From NCBI GenBank assembly GCA_016717005.1, contig JADJUF010000001.1, forward strand, positions 310,001-374,000: a DNA stretch of 64,000 bases, given 5' to 3'. The position numbers and the translations under genes were made by a program. Source of the stretch: Myxococcales bacterium. Its GTDB lineage: Bacteria > Myxococcota_A > Polyangia > Haliangiales > Haliangiaceae. The notes under the pieces were generated by a model, which had not been told where the DNA came from, did no database searches, and was given only the letters and a program-made list of their open reading frames with translations. Shown one piece after another: positions 18,046 to 30,694 of the stretch. How positions within the stretch are numbered: position 1 is the first letter of the stretch; every line of letters begins with the position of its first letter.

Positions 18046-19465
18046 CGGCGCCCGCGTCGAGCACCTGGGCCCGCACCGCGCGGTAGCGGTCGACCAGCGC
18101 GGGCCGCGGGTGCCGCCAGTGATCGAGCCCCGGCGCCCGGCCGACGATCGCCAGCAGCGCGGCCTCGCCGTCGCGCGCCGCCAGGGCCAGCATCGCCGCG
18201 CCGCGCGGGCAGGCGTCCGCGTCGGCGTAGCGCGCCACCGGCGCGCCGGCGACGTCGGCGCGGATCTGGGCCCAGGTGTCGGCGCGGGCGCCGCCGCCGA
18301 CCAGCGCGATCCCATCGGTGGCGACGCCGCACGCGGCCAGGCGATCGCGCACCACCGTCATCGCCACCGCGCACGCCTCGTAGATCGCGCGCGCCAGGTG
18401 ACCGACGTCGTGGCCGGGCCCGAGCCCGACGAAGGCGGCCCGCGCCCGCGGATCCCAGCGCGGCACCATCGCCCCGCCGAGCGCCGGCACGAACGCCACG
18501 CCGTCGGCGCCCGGGGCGACGCCGGCGGCGGCCTCGTCGAGCGCCGCGACGTCGCGTCCGGTCAGCGACGCCAGCCACGTCATCGCGCCGCCGGCGGCCC
18601 AGCCGGGGTTCTCGACGAAGCCGCCGCCCAGCGCGTACGGGTGGGTCTCGATCAGGCGCGCGGGATCGCGGGTCGCGAGCGGGCCGCGCGCGCCGACGAC
18701 CTCGGCGGTGCCGACCGCGCACAGGAGCGTGCGCTCGGCCAGCCCGACGCCGAGCGGCGTCGCGAAGTCGTCGCCGGTCCCGACCGCCACCGGCGTGCCG
18801 ATCGCCAGGCCGGTCAGCGCCGCGCCGGCGGCGTGGAGCACGCCGGCCCGGGCCGCGGCCGGCGCCACCGTCGGCAGCCGCGCCAGGTCGAGCTCGAACA
18901 CCGCGGCCAGCTCGGCCGACCACGCGCCGGCCGCGAGGTCGTAGAGCATCGTCGTCGACGCCTGACCGGGATCGATCACCCGCGCGCCGGTGACGCGCTC
19001 GACCAGGTACGACACCGGCGCGTGGAAGCACGCCGCGCGCGGCCCGCCGCCGTGACGATCCCAGTGGCGGGCCTTGGCCGCGAGGTGGCCAGGGTCGGCG
19101 ACCTGGCCCGCGACCGCCAGCAGGCGATCGTCGTCGAGGGCCGGCAGCGCCGCCCGGCGATCGAGCCACGGCAGGCACGGCCCCAGCGGCGCCCCGTCGG
19201 CGGCGACCGCGACCAGGCCGTCGAGCTGACCGGTGACGCCGAGCGCGGTGATCGCCGACGCCGCGACGCCGCCGTCGCGCAACGCCGCCGCGATCGCCGC
19301 GCCGATCGCCGCCTCCCACGCCCGCGGATCCTGCTCGGCCCAGCCCGGCCGCGGGTAGGTCGTGACGATCGGCGCGCGACCGCCGCCGATCGCCGCCAGG
19401 GCGTCGTCGTAGACGATCGCCTTGGCGCTCTGGGTGCCGAGATCGAGCCCGACGACGTAGGCCAC
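18005..19465 (-). CDS. FGGY-family carbohydrate kinase (xylulokinase-like)
   Basis: 486 aa from GTG 19465. The N-terminal phosphate-binding motif GLDLGTQSAKAIVYD, the GVTGQLDGLV segment and the second-domain adenosine motif IALVGGGARADTWAQIRADV define an FGGY sugar kinase. The WLDRRA motif is the kind seen in xylulokinases, so D-xylulose or a related ketose is the likely substrate, but substrate specificity in this family cannot be read reliably from motifs. Start codons of this gene and the divergent AcpH-like gene are 21 bases apart. The 3' end lies inside the repeat array. Confidence 0.82.
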   Translation of the reverse strand: MAYVVGLDLGTQSAKAIVYDDALAAIGGGRAPIVTTYPRPGWAEQDPRAWEAAIGAAIAAALRDGGVAASAITALGVTGQLDGLVAVAADGAPLGPCLPWLDRRAALPALDDDRLLAVAGQVADPGHLAAKARHWDRHGGGPRAACFHAPVSYLVERVTGARVIDPGQASTTMLYDLAAGAWSAELAAVFELDLARLPTVAPAAARAGVLHAAGAALTGLAIGTPVAVGTGDDFATPLGVGLAERTLLCAVGTAEVVGARGPLATRDPARLIETHPYALGGGFVENPGWAAGGAMTWLASLTGRDVAALDEAAAGVAPGADGVAFVPALGGAMVPRWDPRARAAFVGLGPGHDVGHLARAIYEACAVAMTVVRDRLAACGVATDGIALVGGGARADTWAQIRADVAGAPVARYADADACPRGAAMLALAARDGEAALLAIVGRAPGLDHWRHPRPALVDRYRAVRAQVLDAGAALAPIDHAVAARP

Positions 19466-20075
19466 GGCCCATGCTACCAGTCCTCGGTGAACTTCTTCGG
19501 ACACGCGGCGGTGGCGTCGTGGCACTCGGCCGAGCCCGGCGTCGCGCTCGGCGCGATGCTGCCGGACTTCGCGACCATGTGCGGCGCGCGCCTGGGCCCA
19601 CAGGACGACGCCGCGATCGCCGCCGGCGTCGACCTGCACCACGCCACCGACGCCGCGTTCCATCGCGCGCCGGTGGTGGTGGGGCTGTTCCGCGAGGCCG
19701 AGGCCCGGCTGACCGCGCGCGGCGTGCGCCGCGGGCCGACCCGCGCGTGCGCCCACGTCGGCGTCGAGCTCTTGCTCGACGGCGTGCTCCTGCCCGAGCC
19801 GGCCTACCAGCGCGCGTTCCGGGCCGGGCTCGACCACGACGGCGCGGTGGCGTGGCACGACCCCGAGGGCGCGGATCGGTTCGTCGCGCTGCGCGCGCGC
19901 CTGCGCGACCACGCCCCGCCCACCGATCTCGGCAGCGGCGGCGGCGTGGCGCGACGCCTCATCCGCATCCTCGCCGGGCGGCCGCTGCTGGCGCCGACCG
20001 CCGCCGAGCACGGCCCGATCGCCCTGGCGCTCGACGAGCTGGTCGCGCGGGTGGCCGCGGCGGCGCCGACGGTGC

Positions 20076-21073
<998 letters not shown>

Positions 21074-21077
<4 letters not shown>

Positions 21078-22659
21078 AGCCCCTGCACCGAGCCGTGCAC
21101 CTTGACCACGTACTCGTGGGCGATCGCGCGGCGCTGGCGCCCGGGCAGCTCGACCGTCCAGCTCACCATGCCGTGATCGCCGACCGTGCGCGCGGTGATC
21201 CGGGGCGTGCGATCGCGGATCGCGCCGTCGTCGTCCTCGAGCTGCCACGCGTCGGCGGCCTTGAGCACGACCTCGACCTTGTCGGGCAGCTCCGACACCG
21301 GGACGCGCTCGGTGACGGTGATCGTGCGCGCGGCCGCGCCCAGGTTCGACAGCCGGATCGCGACCCGGTGGCGGATCTGATCCCAGCTGCCGAGCAGCCC
21401 GGCCTCGTCGCGCTTCTCGCGGTGGGTGCGGTGCACGCGCAGCGCGGGATCGGCGCCCCAGCCCAGCTCGAACCGCTCGCCCGGCGCCACGTACAGGATC
21501 GTCGTGCGCCCGGTGTAGCCGCCGTCGCGGATCAGATCGACCGGCCCGGCCAGCAGCGGCGCCGCGCCGGCGTGGACCGCGCGGGTCCGCACGATCACCG
21601 CGGGCGCCAGCTCCGGGAACGCGACGTGCGCGGCCTCGACCGGGCTCGACCACGCGCCCAGCCGGATGCGGTGCGGGCGGCCGTCGGCGACGATCGTCGC
21701 CGGCGCGGGCGCCGCGAGCGCCTGGACCCGCCCGCCGTCGTCGACGCCCGGGACCTGATCGAGCGCGCGGGCCGCGCCCAGGCCGGTGGTCGCGATCGTC
21801 TCCTCGCGGACCGCCGCCACCAGCGCGCCCTTGGCCTGGACCCGCAGCAGATCGTCGACCGGCATCGGCGGGGTCGCGCCCAGCGACGGCCGCGCCGTCG
21901 AGCACGTCAGCGCGACGTCGCGCCAGTCCTCACCGGTGGCTTGCCACACGCACGCGTCGGTGGCGAGCTCGAGCGTGTCGCCGCGCCACGTGGCGACGTG
22001 GTAGGGCGCCAGCACGCGCCCGGCACGACGTACGCGAGCTCGAGCGTCGCGGCGCCGGCGGTCGCCGCCACGACGTCGATCTCGATCGTCGCGGTGTGGC
22101 GGATCGCGCCGCGCTCGAGCTCGGCCAGCTGGTGATCGAGCCGCGCCACCAGCGCCGCCGCCTCGGCCGCGGCGTGGCGGGCCTCGGCCGCGGCCCGATG
22201 GCGGGCGCGGGCCTCGGTCGTCAGCGCCGCGAGCCGGGCGTCGGCGTCGTCGGCGCGCGCGCCCCAGGCCGCCGCCGCGGCCAGCTCGAGGTGCGCCCGG
22301 GCGCTGACCGCGTCGATCGCGCCCGCGGCGTCGCGCTCGCCCTCGGCCCGGGCGGTGTGCGCGGCGCGGTCGTGCTCGGCGCGCGCGCGCGCGGCCCGCT
22401 GCGCGGTGATCGTCGCGGCCAGCGCGCGGCCGTCGTCGCCGCCCTCGCGCCACGGCGCCACCTGCCGGCGGACGCGCACGTCGACGATCTCGAGCCCGGG
22501 CCCGCGCGCGACCACGGTCTTGTCGGCCACGACCGGCGCGACGCCGGCGACGACCAGGCGGCTGGCGCCGGCCGGCAGCTCGACCGCGCCGCGCCGCTCG
22601 ACCCGCGCGCGATCCTCGAGCACCAGCACCGACGTGATCGGCAGCTCGAGCGCGGTCAT
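21074..22659 (-). CDS. DUF4140/DUF4139 (mucoidy-inhibitor MuiA-like) protein, frameshifted
   Basis: The N-terminal DUF4140-like strand pattern (ITSVLVLEDRARVERRG) begins at ATG 22659. An Ala/Arg/Glu-rich coiled coil follows, then DUF4139 with YHVATWRGDTLELATDA, LDTGY-type strands and GDHGMVSWTVELPGRQRR. The two halves are in different frames: at LAYVVPGACWRP the frame breaks, and adding one base to the G run at 22004-22006 joins it to YHVATW. It is either a real pseudogene-type mutation or a homopolymer sequencing error. The start overlaps the upstream paralogue's stop (ATGA). The role of this family is unclear; members affect surface polysaccharide phenotypes. Confidence 0.72.
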
Positions 22660-24740
22660 GCGTCCCTCCGGTTGCCGCCGACCAGCTCGTGCTTGCCGGC
22701 GATCTTGATCGCGTACGCCAGGCGCAGCGCCCGCCGCTCGCCCGAGGCCAGGCGCACGCGCCAGCGGTGGCCGCCGCGCAGCGGCGCGTGGCCCGGCGCC
22801 GGCTCGGGCCGCCACGGCTCCCAGATCGGCACGACCTCGTCGATCGCGACCTCGACGTCGTCGACGTCGGGCGCGGGGATCGGGACGCGCTCGCGCACCT
22901 CGAGCTCGATCGGCGCGCGCCCCAGGTGATCGACGTCGATCGTCACGTCGTGCAGGAGCCGCAGCGAGCCGCGCAGCACGCCCGCGGCCTCCTCGCGGTA
23001 GCGCACGTTGCGCGCGACCTTGACCTCGGCGTCGACGCCGAGCCCGATCGTGATGACGCCGCCCGGGGGCGTCTCCGCCAGGGCCGCGGTCAGGACCAGC
23101 TCGTCGCCCTCGTAGACGTCGACCGGCCCGGTCAGCAGCGGCGCCGGCAGCGGGTTGGTCACGGTCGCGACCCGGTAGACCTCGGGCGCGACCGCCGGGG
23201 TCACGACGTGCACGACCGCCGCCGGCGCGGCGTGGGCCGCGACCGCGATCGCGTGCCAGGCGCCGTCACCGCCGACGTCGACCCGCCCGCTGGTCGCGAA
23301 CGCGTAGTCGTACTGGCCGGAGCTCGGCTCGCGGCAGCCCGGCGGGACCGCGCGATCGATCAGGCCACGCACCCGCTCGAGCACCCGATCGCCGGCGGCG
23401 ACGGCCGCGGCCGCGGACACCTTCCACCGTCGCTCGTCGGCGACGCGCCGCAGCCGCCCGCGGTCGGCGGCCCCGGGCCCGGGCATGTACAGCGCGCCGA
23501 ACTCGAGCAGATCGTCGCGCGCGGAGATCTCGCTGGCCTCCGCAGCGGCGGCCACGGGCTTGGCCGCCGGCGCCATCGCGCGGCGCTTGCGCTGGTCCTG
23601 GGCGCCGCCGCCGCCACGACCGATCATGCCACCCAGCGCCGACTTCTTGGCCAGCGGCGCCATCATCGCCGCGGGCGCCGCCGCGCCCGCCGAGGGCGGC
23701 GCGCTCACCTTGGGCGGCGCGGACGGGGCCACGTTCACGCGGTCGAGATCCATGGCGACCTCGTCGGTCGACTCCTCGAGAAACCCGCCCTCGTCGTCGG
23801 CGAACCCGTCGACCGGCGGCGGCGGCGGGGCCGGCGGAGCCGGCGGCGCGCGGTCGCTGAACCCGCGATCCCAGTCTCGGTACAGGTCCTCGACGCCGAC
23901 CGGCGGCGCCCGCCAGCCCGCGCGGGCCGGGGTCGGCTGGGCGCGCCCGATCCGGATCGCCGGCAGCTCGGGCAGCTCGACCTGCCGCCCGGCGGTCGCG
24001 GTCGACAGCTCGAGCGCGACGTCGGCCCAGTCCTCGCCCGTGGCCTGGGCCACGACCGCGCGCAGCTCGAGCCGGACCTCGCCGTCGATCAGCCGCGCGA
24101 CGTAGGTCGGCGCCCAGCGCGCGCCCGGCACGCGGTACGTGCACGCGATCGCACAGACGCCGCCGGCGCCGACGGGCACGACGCTCGCGACCACCGCCTT
24201 GGTGAGCGCGCCCGCGACCCGCTCGGCCGACGACCGCCTCGCCCGACGCTCCTCAGCCGCGGTCACGGCCTGCTGGGCCGCGTCGACCTGGCGCTCGAGC
24301 TCGGCGTGCTCGGCCCGCAGCGCGGCGGCCCGCGCGGCCGCCACCTGCGCGACCGCTCGCCGCGCCGCCACCACCTCGCCCCAGTCCGGCCGGGTCTCGC
24401 GCCCCCCGGCCGGCGCGACCGGCGCCAGCCCGGCCAGCGCGGCCAGGCTGGCCTTGATCGCGGTCCGCTCGCCGACCAGCGCCGCCAGGGTCGCGGCCGC
24501 GGCGCGCAGCTCGTCGTCCGCCGCCGTGCCGTCCTCGGCCGCGACCACGTCGACGGCGATCCTCACCGTGGCGGCCAAGGCGGGGCCCGCGACCGCGATC
24601 TGGACGCTGTCGTCGTCGAGCCCCCACGGCAGCCCAGCCAGCACCACCTCCCCTGGGGCGGCGACCTCGACCTCGGCCACCCGGGTGACCACCGCCCCGC
24701 CGGGGTGGACCACGACGCGATCGATACGGGTGGCGATCAT
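22656..24740 (-). CDS. DUF4140/DUF4139 (MuiA-like) protein
   Basis: 694 aa from ATG 24740; a TTG start twelve codons earlier is possible but less likely. DUF4140 lies at the N-terminus (ATRIDRVVVHPGGAVVTRV), a coiled coil at about 90-200, then the start of DUF4139 (TYRVPGARWAPTYVARLI). A long insert of about 150 residues follows, Pro/Ala/Gly-rich with MMAPLAKKSALGGMIGRGGG, and then the C-terminal beta-rich domain (LLTGPVDVYEGDELV, GVITIGLGVDAEVKVARNV). No signal peptide is visible, so location is uncertain. It heads an operon with a shorter paralogue and an RlmK-like methyltransferase. Confidence 0.8.
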   Translation of the reverse strand: MIATRIDRVVVHPGGAVVTRVAEVEVAAPGEVVLAGLPWGLDDDSVQIAVAGPALAATVRIAVDVVAAEDGTAADDELRAAAATLAALVGERTAIKASLAALAGLAPVAPAGGRETRPDWGEVVAARRAVAQVAAARAAALRAEHAELERQVDAAQQAVTAAEERRARRSSAERVAGALTKAVVASVVPVGAGGVCAIACTYRVPGARWAPTYVARLIDGEVRLELRAVVAQATGEDWADVALELSTATAGRQVELPELPAIRIGRAQPTPARAGWRAPPVGVEDLYRDWDRGFSDRAPPAPPAPPPPPVDGFADDEGGFLEESTDEVAMDLDRVNVAPSAPPKVSAPPSAGAAAPAAMMAPLAKKSALGGMIGRGGGGAQDQRKRRAMAPAAKPVAAAAEASEISARDDLLEFGALYMPGPGAADRGRLRRVADERRWKVSAAAAVAAGDRVLERVRGLIDRAVPPGCREPSSGQYDYAFATSGRVDVGGDGAWHAIAVAAHAAPAAVVHVVTPAVAPEVYRVATVTNPLPAPLLTGPVDVYEGDELVLTAALAETPPGGVITIGLGVDAEVKVARNVRYREEAAGVLRGSLRLLHDVTIDVDHLGRAPIELEVRERVPIPAPDVDDVEVAIDEVVPIWEPWRPEPAPGHAPLRGGHRWRVRLASGERRALRLAYAIKIAGKHELVGGNRRDA

Positions 24741-24787
24741 CGCGGCCAGGCTCGCCCGGGGTGTGACGTCGGTCAAGCCCCTGATGG

Positions 24788-24823
24788 TTGCCGGCGGCGG
24801 GCACCTGTATTAGTGTCCGGGTC
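24788..24823 (+). promoter_or_regulatory. sigma70-type promoter of the 24858 lipoprotein gene
   Basis: TTGCCG at 24788-24793 and TAGTGT at 24811-24816 are 17 bases apart. A start near 24823 would give a 35-base leader containing GGAAGG as ribosome-binding site. Read by eye. Confidence 0.5.
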
Positions 24824-24857
24824 GACGGCCGTCACCGTCAGGGAAGGAACACGAGAG

Positions 24858-25316
24858 ATGCTTCGCACGACTGTCCTTGGACTCCTTTGCGCGGCGCTGG
24901 TCGCCGCATGCGGCCACGCGGAGTACGTCACCCAGACCCAGACCGGCGGCATCATCCGCCTCGTCGGGGATCAGGGCAAGGCGTTCGACGATGCCCAGAA
25001 GAAGATGGCGGCCCACTGCGGGCCCAACAACTACACGATCACCCAGCGCGGCGAGGAGGTGATCGGCAAGGACACCTTCTCGAACCAGAACACGCAGTAC
25101 GGCGAGGACACCGTCGCCGGGTCCGCGTCGAGCTACGACAGCAACAACTCGAACACCGTGGGCGCGTCCAGCACCCGCGGCGGCGCCAACTCCCAGGGCG
25201 TCGTGTCCGAGCGCCAGGCGGTCGAGCAGCGCGTCCGCTACATGTGCGGCCAGGTCGCGCCGACCGGCCCGGCGATCAACCCGACGGCGCCGCCGCCGGG
25301 CCAGCCGCCGATGTGA
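24858..25316 (+). CDS. hypothetical lipoprotein
   Basis: 152 aa. Lipobox LVAAC (C18) after MLRTTVLGLLCAALV. The mature protein is hydrophilic and Asn/Ser/Gly-rich in the middle, with two more cysteines (AAHCG and RYMCG), possibly forming a disulfide, and a Pro-rich end. The pattern KAFDDAQKKMAAHCGPNNYTI is typical of small myxobacterial lipoproteins with no known function. GGAAGG lies about ten bases before the ATG. Three 14-bp repeats and two stem-loops follow the stop. Confidence 0.75.
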   Translation: MLRTTVLGLLCAALVAACGHAEYVTQTQTGGIIRLVGDQGKAFDDAQKKMAAHCGPNNYTITQRGEEVIGKDTFSNQNTQYGEDTVAGSASSYDSNNSNTVGASSTRGGANSQGVVSERQAVEQRVRYMCGQVAPTGPAINPTAPPPGQPPM

Positions 25317-25317
25317 G

Positions 25318-25356
25318 CTGATCGTTCCTGACTGATCGTTCCTGACTGATCGTCCC
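25318..25356. repeat. 14-bp tandem repeat just after a stop codon
   Basis: CTGATCGTTCCTGA starts at 25318 and 25332, and a truncated third copy starts at 25346. The array begins two bases after the lipoprotein stop in a convergent gap. Confidence 0.85.
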
Positions 25357-25362
25357 AGCGTT

Positions 25363-25421
25363 GGAGCCGTTCGGGCTCCGCGATGCGCCGGCCGCCGCTG
25401 ACACGGCGGCCGCGTCGTTTT
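25363..25421 (+). terminator. intrinsic terminator, two hairpins
   Basis: A first stem GGAGCC/GGCTCC (25363-25379) is followed by a 9-bp stem CGGCCGCCG/CGGCGGCCG with a six-base loop (25389-25412) and TTTT at 25418-25421. It terminates the lipoprotein transcript. Confidence 0.7.
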
Positions 25422-25457
25422 CGGCGAGGCGAAGCGACGAGGCGATCGCGGCCGCGC

Positions 25458-26735
25458 TCACCAGCACGACAGCAGCACCGGCGCCACCCCGACCACCGCG
25501 TCGGACGTGGCGATCCGGCCGTCGCCCAGCTGGCCCTTGCGATCGTCGCCCCAGCACCACGCGCAGCCGTCGGCGGTGAGCGCGCAGGCGTGGGTCTCGC
25601 CGGCGGTGAGCGCGATCGCCGGCAGCGGCAGCGGCACCGGCGCCGCCGGCGCCGTGGTGTCGACCATGCCGACGCCGAGCTGCCCGCGATCGCCGGCGCC
25701 CCAGCAGCGCACCGCGCCGGCGCCGTCCCGCGCGCACGTCGACCAGTCGAGCGCCACCACCTCGACCGCGTCGACGAGCCCGACGACCTCGACCGGCGCC
25801 GGCCGGCGGGTGGTCGTGCCGTCACCGAGCTGACCACGGCTGTTGGCGCCGGCGCAGACCACGCGGCCGCCGTCGACGATCGCGCAGGTGTGCTCGCCGC
25901 CGGGCGCGACGGCGATCGCGCCCGCGAAGCCCGCGACCTCGACCGGGCGCTGGTGGCCGTCGAGATCGCCGACGCCGAGCTGGCCGTTGGTGTTCTTGCC
26001 CCAGCACCAGGCGCGGCCGGCCGAGGTGGTGCACGTGACCTGGCCGCCGGCGGCCAGCGACTCGGCGGGCGGGATGCCGTCGACCACCCGCGGGCGCTTG
26101 ATCGTCGGCGCGCCCGGCGCCCCGGTCTCGCGATCGGCGTTGCCGCCCCAGCACCAGACGGTGCCGGCGACGTCGCGCGCGCACGCGTGGTGCTCGCCGA
26201 GATCGACCTCGACCATCGCGGTCAGGTCGGCGAGCGACCTCGGGTGTGGCCGATCGGCGGCCTCGCCGTCGCCGAGCTCGCCCGAGTCGCCCTGGCCCCA
26301 GCACGTCACCGCGCCGTCGGCGATCGCGCAGGTCGTGTACTCGCCGCCGTCGAGATCGGTCACGCCGGCGAGCTCGGCCACGACCTTCGGCATGGCGGTG
26401 CGGGCGACGTCGTCGCGGGCCAGCGCGCCGCGCGGGTTGTCGCCCCAGCACCACACGCGCCCGTCGTCGGCGCGCGCGCACGCGTGATCGCTGCCCGCGG
26501 CCAGCGCGGCGATCGGCCCCGAGCGGTCGCCGACACAGGTGCCCGCGACCGCGGGCTCGCCGTCGTCGCCGTAGCGCCACGCGCCGTGGCACGACCGATC
26601 GGCGAAGCTGCACGCGCCGTCGGCCTCGCAGCGGCCGGCGCCGCACTGGTCGTCGGTCGCGCACACGAACGGCTCGGTCTTGACGCAAGCGCCGAGCGCC
26701 AGCAGCGCCAGCACCACCGAGGCCGGCGCGCGCAT
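25458..26735 (-). CDS. RCC1-repeat lipoprotein
   Basis: 425 aa. Lipobox ALGAC (C17). A short Cys-rich segment (VCATDDQCGAGRCEADGACSF) is the 'MYXO-CTERM-like' disulfide-rich linker seen in myxobacterial surface proteins. Seven RCC1-type repeats follow, each with a CxWGxN/GxLGxG core (VWCWGDNPRGALA, TCWGQGDSGELGDG, AWCWGKNTNGQLGVG), forming a seven-bladed propeller. Such propellers are protein-binding modules. The start overlaps the stop of the TPR gene by one base (TGATG). It is the last gene of a kinase-TPR-RCC1 operon. Confidence 0.87.
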   Translation of the reverse strand: MRAPASVVLALLALGACVKTEPFVCATDDQCGAGRCEADGACSFADRSCHGAWRYGDDGEPAVAGTCVGDRSGPIAALAAGSDHACARADDGRVWCWGDNPRGALARDDVARTAMPKVVAELAGVTDLDGGEYTTCAIADGAVTCWGQGDSGELGDGEAADRPHPRSLADLTAMVEVDLGEHHACARDVAGTVWCWGGNADRETGAPGAPTIKRPRVVDGIPPAESLAAGGQVTCTTSAGRAWCWGKNTNGQLGVGDLDGHQRPVEVAGFAGAIAVAPGGEHTCAIVDGGRVVCAGANSRGQLGDGTTTRRPAPVEVVGLVDAVEVVALDWSTCARDGAGAVRCWGAGDRGQLGVGMVDTTAPAAPVPLPLPAIALTAGETHACALTADGCAWCWGDDRKGQLGDGRIATSDAVVGVAPVLLSCW

Positions 26736-27475
26736 CAGAACGTCCCCCGGACCGCGAGGCCGTAGCCGTGGCGCGCGACCGTGAGGCTGACCGGCGGCGC
26801 CGCCCGCTCGTCGCCGCGGACCAGGCGCCACGCCACCACGCCGCCCGCCACCGCCGCCGCCGACAGCGCGACCGCGCCGCCGAGCTCGAGGCTGCGCGCG
26901 CGCGCGGCCAGGGCGTGGTGGACATCGTACGACGTCGCCGCGTCGGCCTCGGCGGCGCGATCGTGGGCCATCCACACCAGCGCGACGCCGGTGCCCGCGA
27001 GCGCGATCCCAGCGCCCCCGGCGATCCACGCGATGCGATCGCGCCGCGGCGCCGGCAACGCGGCGACGTCGATCGGTCGGGGTGGTGGCGGCGGCGCGAC
27101 CGCGACCGGGGCTGGCGGCGGCGGTGGCGCCGGCTCGCAGCGCGACTGCTGGGTCCGCGCGGCCTCGGCCTGGCTGGCGCTCGGCTTGGTGGCCAGGAAC
27201 TCATCGAAGTACTGCGCGGCGCGCGCGCAGTCGCCGCGGCGACGGTGCGCCTGGCCCAGCGCGAACAAGAACTCGGGGCGCGGATCGAGCCGGTTGCCCT
27301 GGGTGAACGCCTCGATCGCACCGACCAGGTTGCCGTGCTCGTAGCGCTCGAGCCCCAGCCGCAGCCAGTTGTTGGCAGCCGCGTCGGGGTCCGTCGGCTG
27401 GGCGAGCGCCACCGACGCGAGCTGCGCGGTCAGCACGACGACGGACGCACGGGCGAAGCAGTGGCGGATGGGCAA
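26735..27475 (-). CDS. TPR-containing membrane protein
   Basis: 246 aa from TTG 27475, chosen because a GGAG sequence lies eight bases upstream. A signal peptide ends at SVALA. About two TPR units follow (AANNWLRLGLERYEHGNLVGAIEAF and EFLFALGQAHRRRGDCARAAQYF), then a Pro-rich linker and two hydrophobic segments (IAWIAGGAGIALAGTGVALVW and GGAVALSAAAVAGGVVAW). The TPR domain may be periplasmic. Location between a Ser/Thr kinase and an RCC1 lipoprotein suggests a shared signalling or scaffolding function, which is not proven. Confidence 0.8.
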   Translation of the reverse strand: MPIRHCFARASVVVLTAQLASVALAQPTDPDAAANNWLRLGLERYEHGNLVGAIEAFTQGNRLDPRPEFLFALGQAHRRRGDCARAAQYFDEFLATKPSASQAEAARTQQSRCEPAPPPPPAPVAVAPPPPPRPIDVAALPAPRRDRIAWIAGGAGIALAGTGVALVWMAHDRAAEADAATSYDVHHALAARARSLELGGAVALSAAAVAGGVVAWRLVRGDERAAPPVSLTVARHGYGLAVRGTF

Positions 27476-27488
27476 GGGGTCTCCTCGA

Positions 27489-29189
<1,701 letters not shown>

Positions 29190-29487
29190 GCCGGCCCCCC
29201 GGCCACTGTGTCCACGACGATCGCGCACCGGGAGCTGACCACGATCACCGTTGTGCGCGTTCCGGACGCAACGATCAACGGGGTCCGGATTTCGTCGGGC
29301 AGCTCACGCCCGCGGACCTGCGGGTACTGTCCGGGAAGCGGACACGTCCCGGGAGTCGGCCTACACCACCCACCGGGGAACTTCCCGAGGCTCGGCGCGC
29401 TGAACCGTGCTCGCGCCGGCCGGACGGCCCGGTCCGGCGCGCCGGGGCCGGCTTGTCGACGCCGCGCGCGTCGTGCGAGGGTCGGCC

Positions 29488-30678
29488 ATGCTCGCTCGCT
29501 CGCTCGTCGCGGCCGCGCTCACCGGGGGCCTCGTGCTCGGCTGTGGCGGCGGCGGCGGGCCCGCGATCGATCCCGACGCCGCGGCGGTGGACAGCGGCGC
29601 CGACGGCGACGCCGTGGCGCCCGGCGACAGCGGCCGCGACGCGCCGCCCGCGGCCCCGACCTTCACGACCGTGTTCTCGCACCGCGACGCCGCCAACGGG
29701 CGCGACACCGCGATCGAGGACGCGCTGGTCGGCCTGATCGACGCCACCCCGGCCGGCGCCGAGATCCGGGTCGCGCTCTACACCTTCACCCGCTCGCCGC
29801 CGTCGGCGGCGCTGGTGCGCGCGGCGGCGCGGGGCGTCGACGTGGCGATCGTGCTCGACGGCGGCGCCGACGGGGTCGGGTCCGAGGTCGCGACGCTGAT
29901 CGCGGGCCTCGGGGCCGCCAACGTCCACCTGTGCGACGCGCCTGGCACCGCGTGCGTCGGCTCGGGGATCATGCACCACAAGACCTTCCTGTTCTCGGCG
30001 CTGACCGACGGCCGCACCGACGTCGTGGCGCAGGCGTCGCACAACCTGACCACCACCCAGCTCACGATGCACAACAACGCGGTCATCGTCGCCGGCGACG
30101 CCGCGCTCTACGCGGCCTACCGCGCCACCTGGGACGACCTGTTCGCCGACGTCGAGATCCCGACCTACGACCGCCGCGCCGACGGCGACGGCCCGACCCA
30201 CGTGCAGTTCTTCCCGCGGCCCACCGGCGATCCGGTGGTCGAGGCGCTGGCGGCGGTGACCTGCGACGGCAGCGCCCAGATCCGGGTCGCGATGGCCTAC
30301 TTCACCGACGGCCGGCGCGCGGTCGCCGGCGAGCTGGCCGCGCGCGCGCGTGACGGCTGCGACGTGCGCGTGGTCGCCGGCGACGCCGAGATCCCGCTCG
30401 GTACGATCGCGGCGTCGACCCTGACCAACGCCGGCGTCGAGCTCACGCGCTACCCCGCGCGCAGCGGCTGGTCCCTGCACTCGAAGTACCTGCTGATCGA
30501 CGCGGCGGAAGCCGGCGGCCCGGCCCACCACCGCCGGGTCTACACCGGCTCGCACAACTGGACCGACGCCGCGCGCGCGATCAACGACGAGACGCTGCTG
30601 ACGATCGAGGACGACGCGGTCTTCGCCGCCTACCTCGCCGACTGGGCCCACGTCCGCGCCGCGGCCGCCACGCCCTGA
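29488..30678 (+). CDS. phospholipase D-like lipoprotein
   Basis: 396 aa. Lipobox LVLGC (C19), then a Gly/Asp/Ala-rich linker to about 55. Two HKD-type motifs are present: HHK at 163-165 (with Ser where Asp is usual at 170), followed by ASHNLTTT, and H331-S-K333-x4-D338, followed by TGSHNWTD. This is the two-lobed PLD superfamily. Members hydrolyse phosphodiesters of lipids or nucleic acids; the incomplete first HKD reduces certainty about activity. The 298 bases before it (29190-29487) hold no gene; a GGACA/TGTCC inverted repeat at about 29328-29344 is the only feature seen. Confidence 0.83.
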   Translation: MLARSLVAAALTGGLVLGCGGGGGPAIDPDAAAVDSGADGDAVAPGDSGRDAPPAAPTFTTVFSHRDAANGRDTAIEDALVGLIDATPAGAEIRVALYTFTRSPPSAALVRAAARGVDVAIVLDGGADGVGSEVATLIAGLGAANVHLCDAPGTACVGSGIMHHKTFLFSALTDGRTDVVAQASHNLTTTQLTMHNNAVIVAGDAALYAAYRATWDDLFADVEIPTYDRRADGDGPTHVQFFPRPTGDPVVEALAAVTCDGSAQIRVAMAYFTDGRRAVAGELAARARDGCDVRVVAGDAEIPLGTIAASTLTNAGVELTRYPARSGWSLHSKYLLIDAAEAGGPAHHRRVYTGSHNWTDAARAINDETLLTIEDDAVFAAYLADWAHVRAAAATP

Positions 30679-30694
30679 CCGCGCCGCGGCCGGC

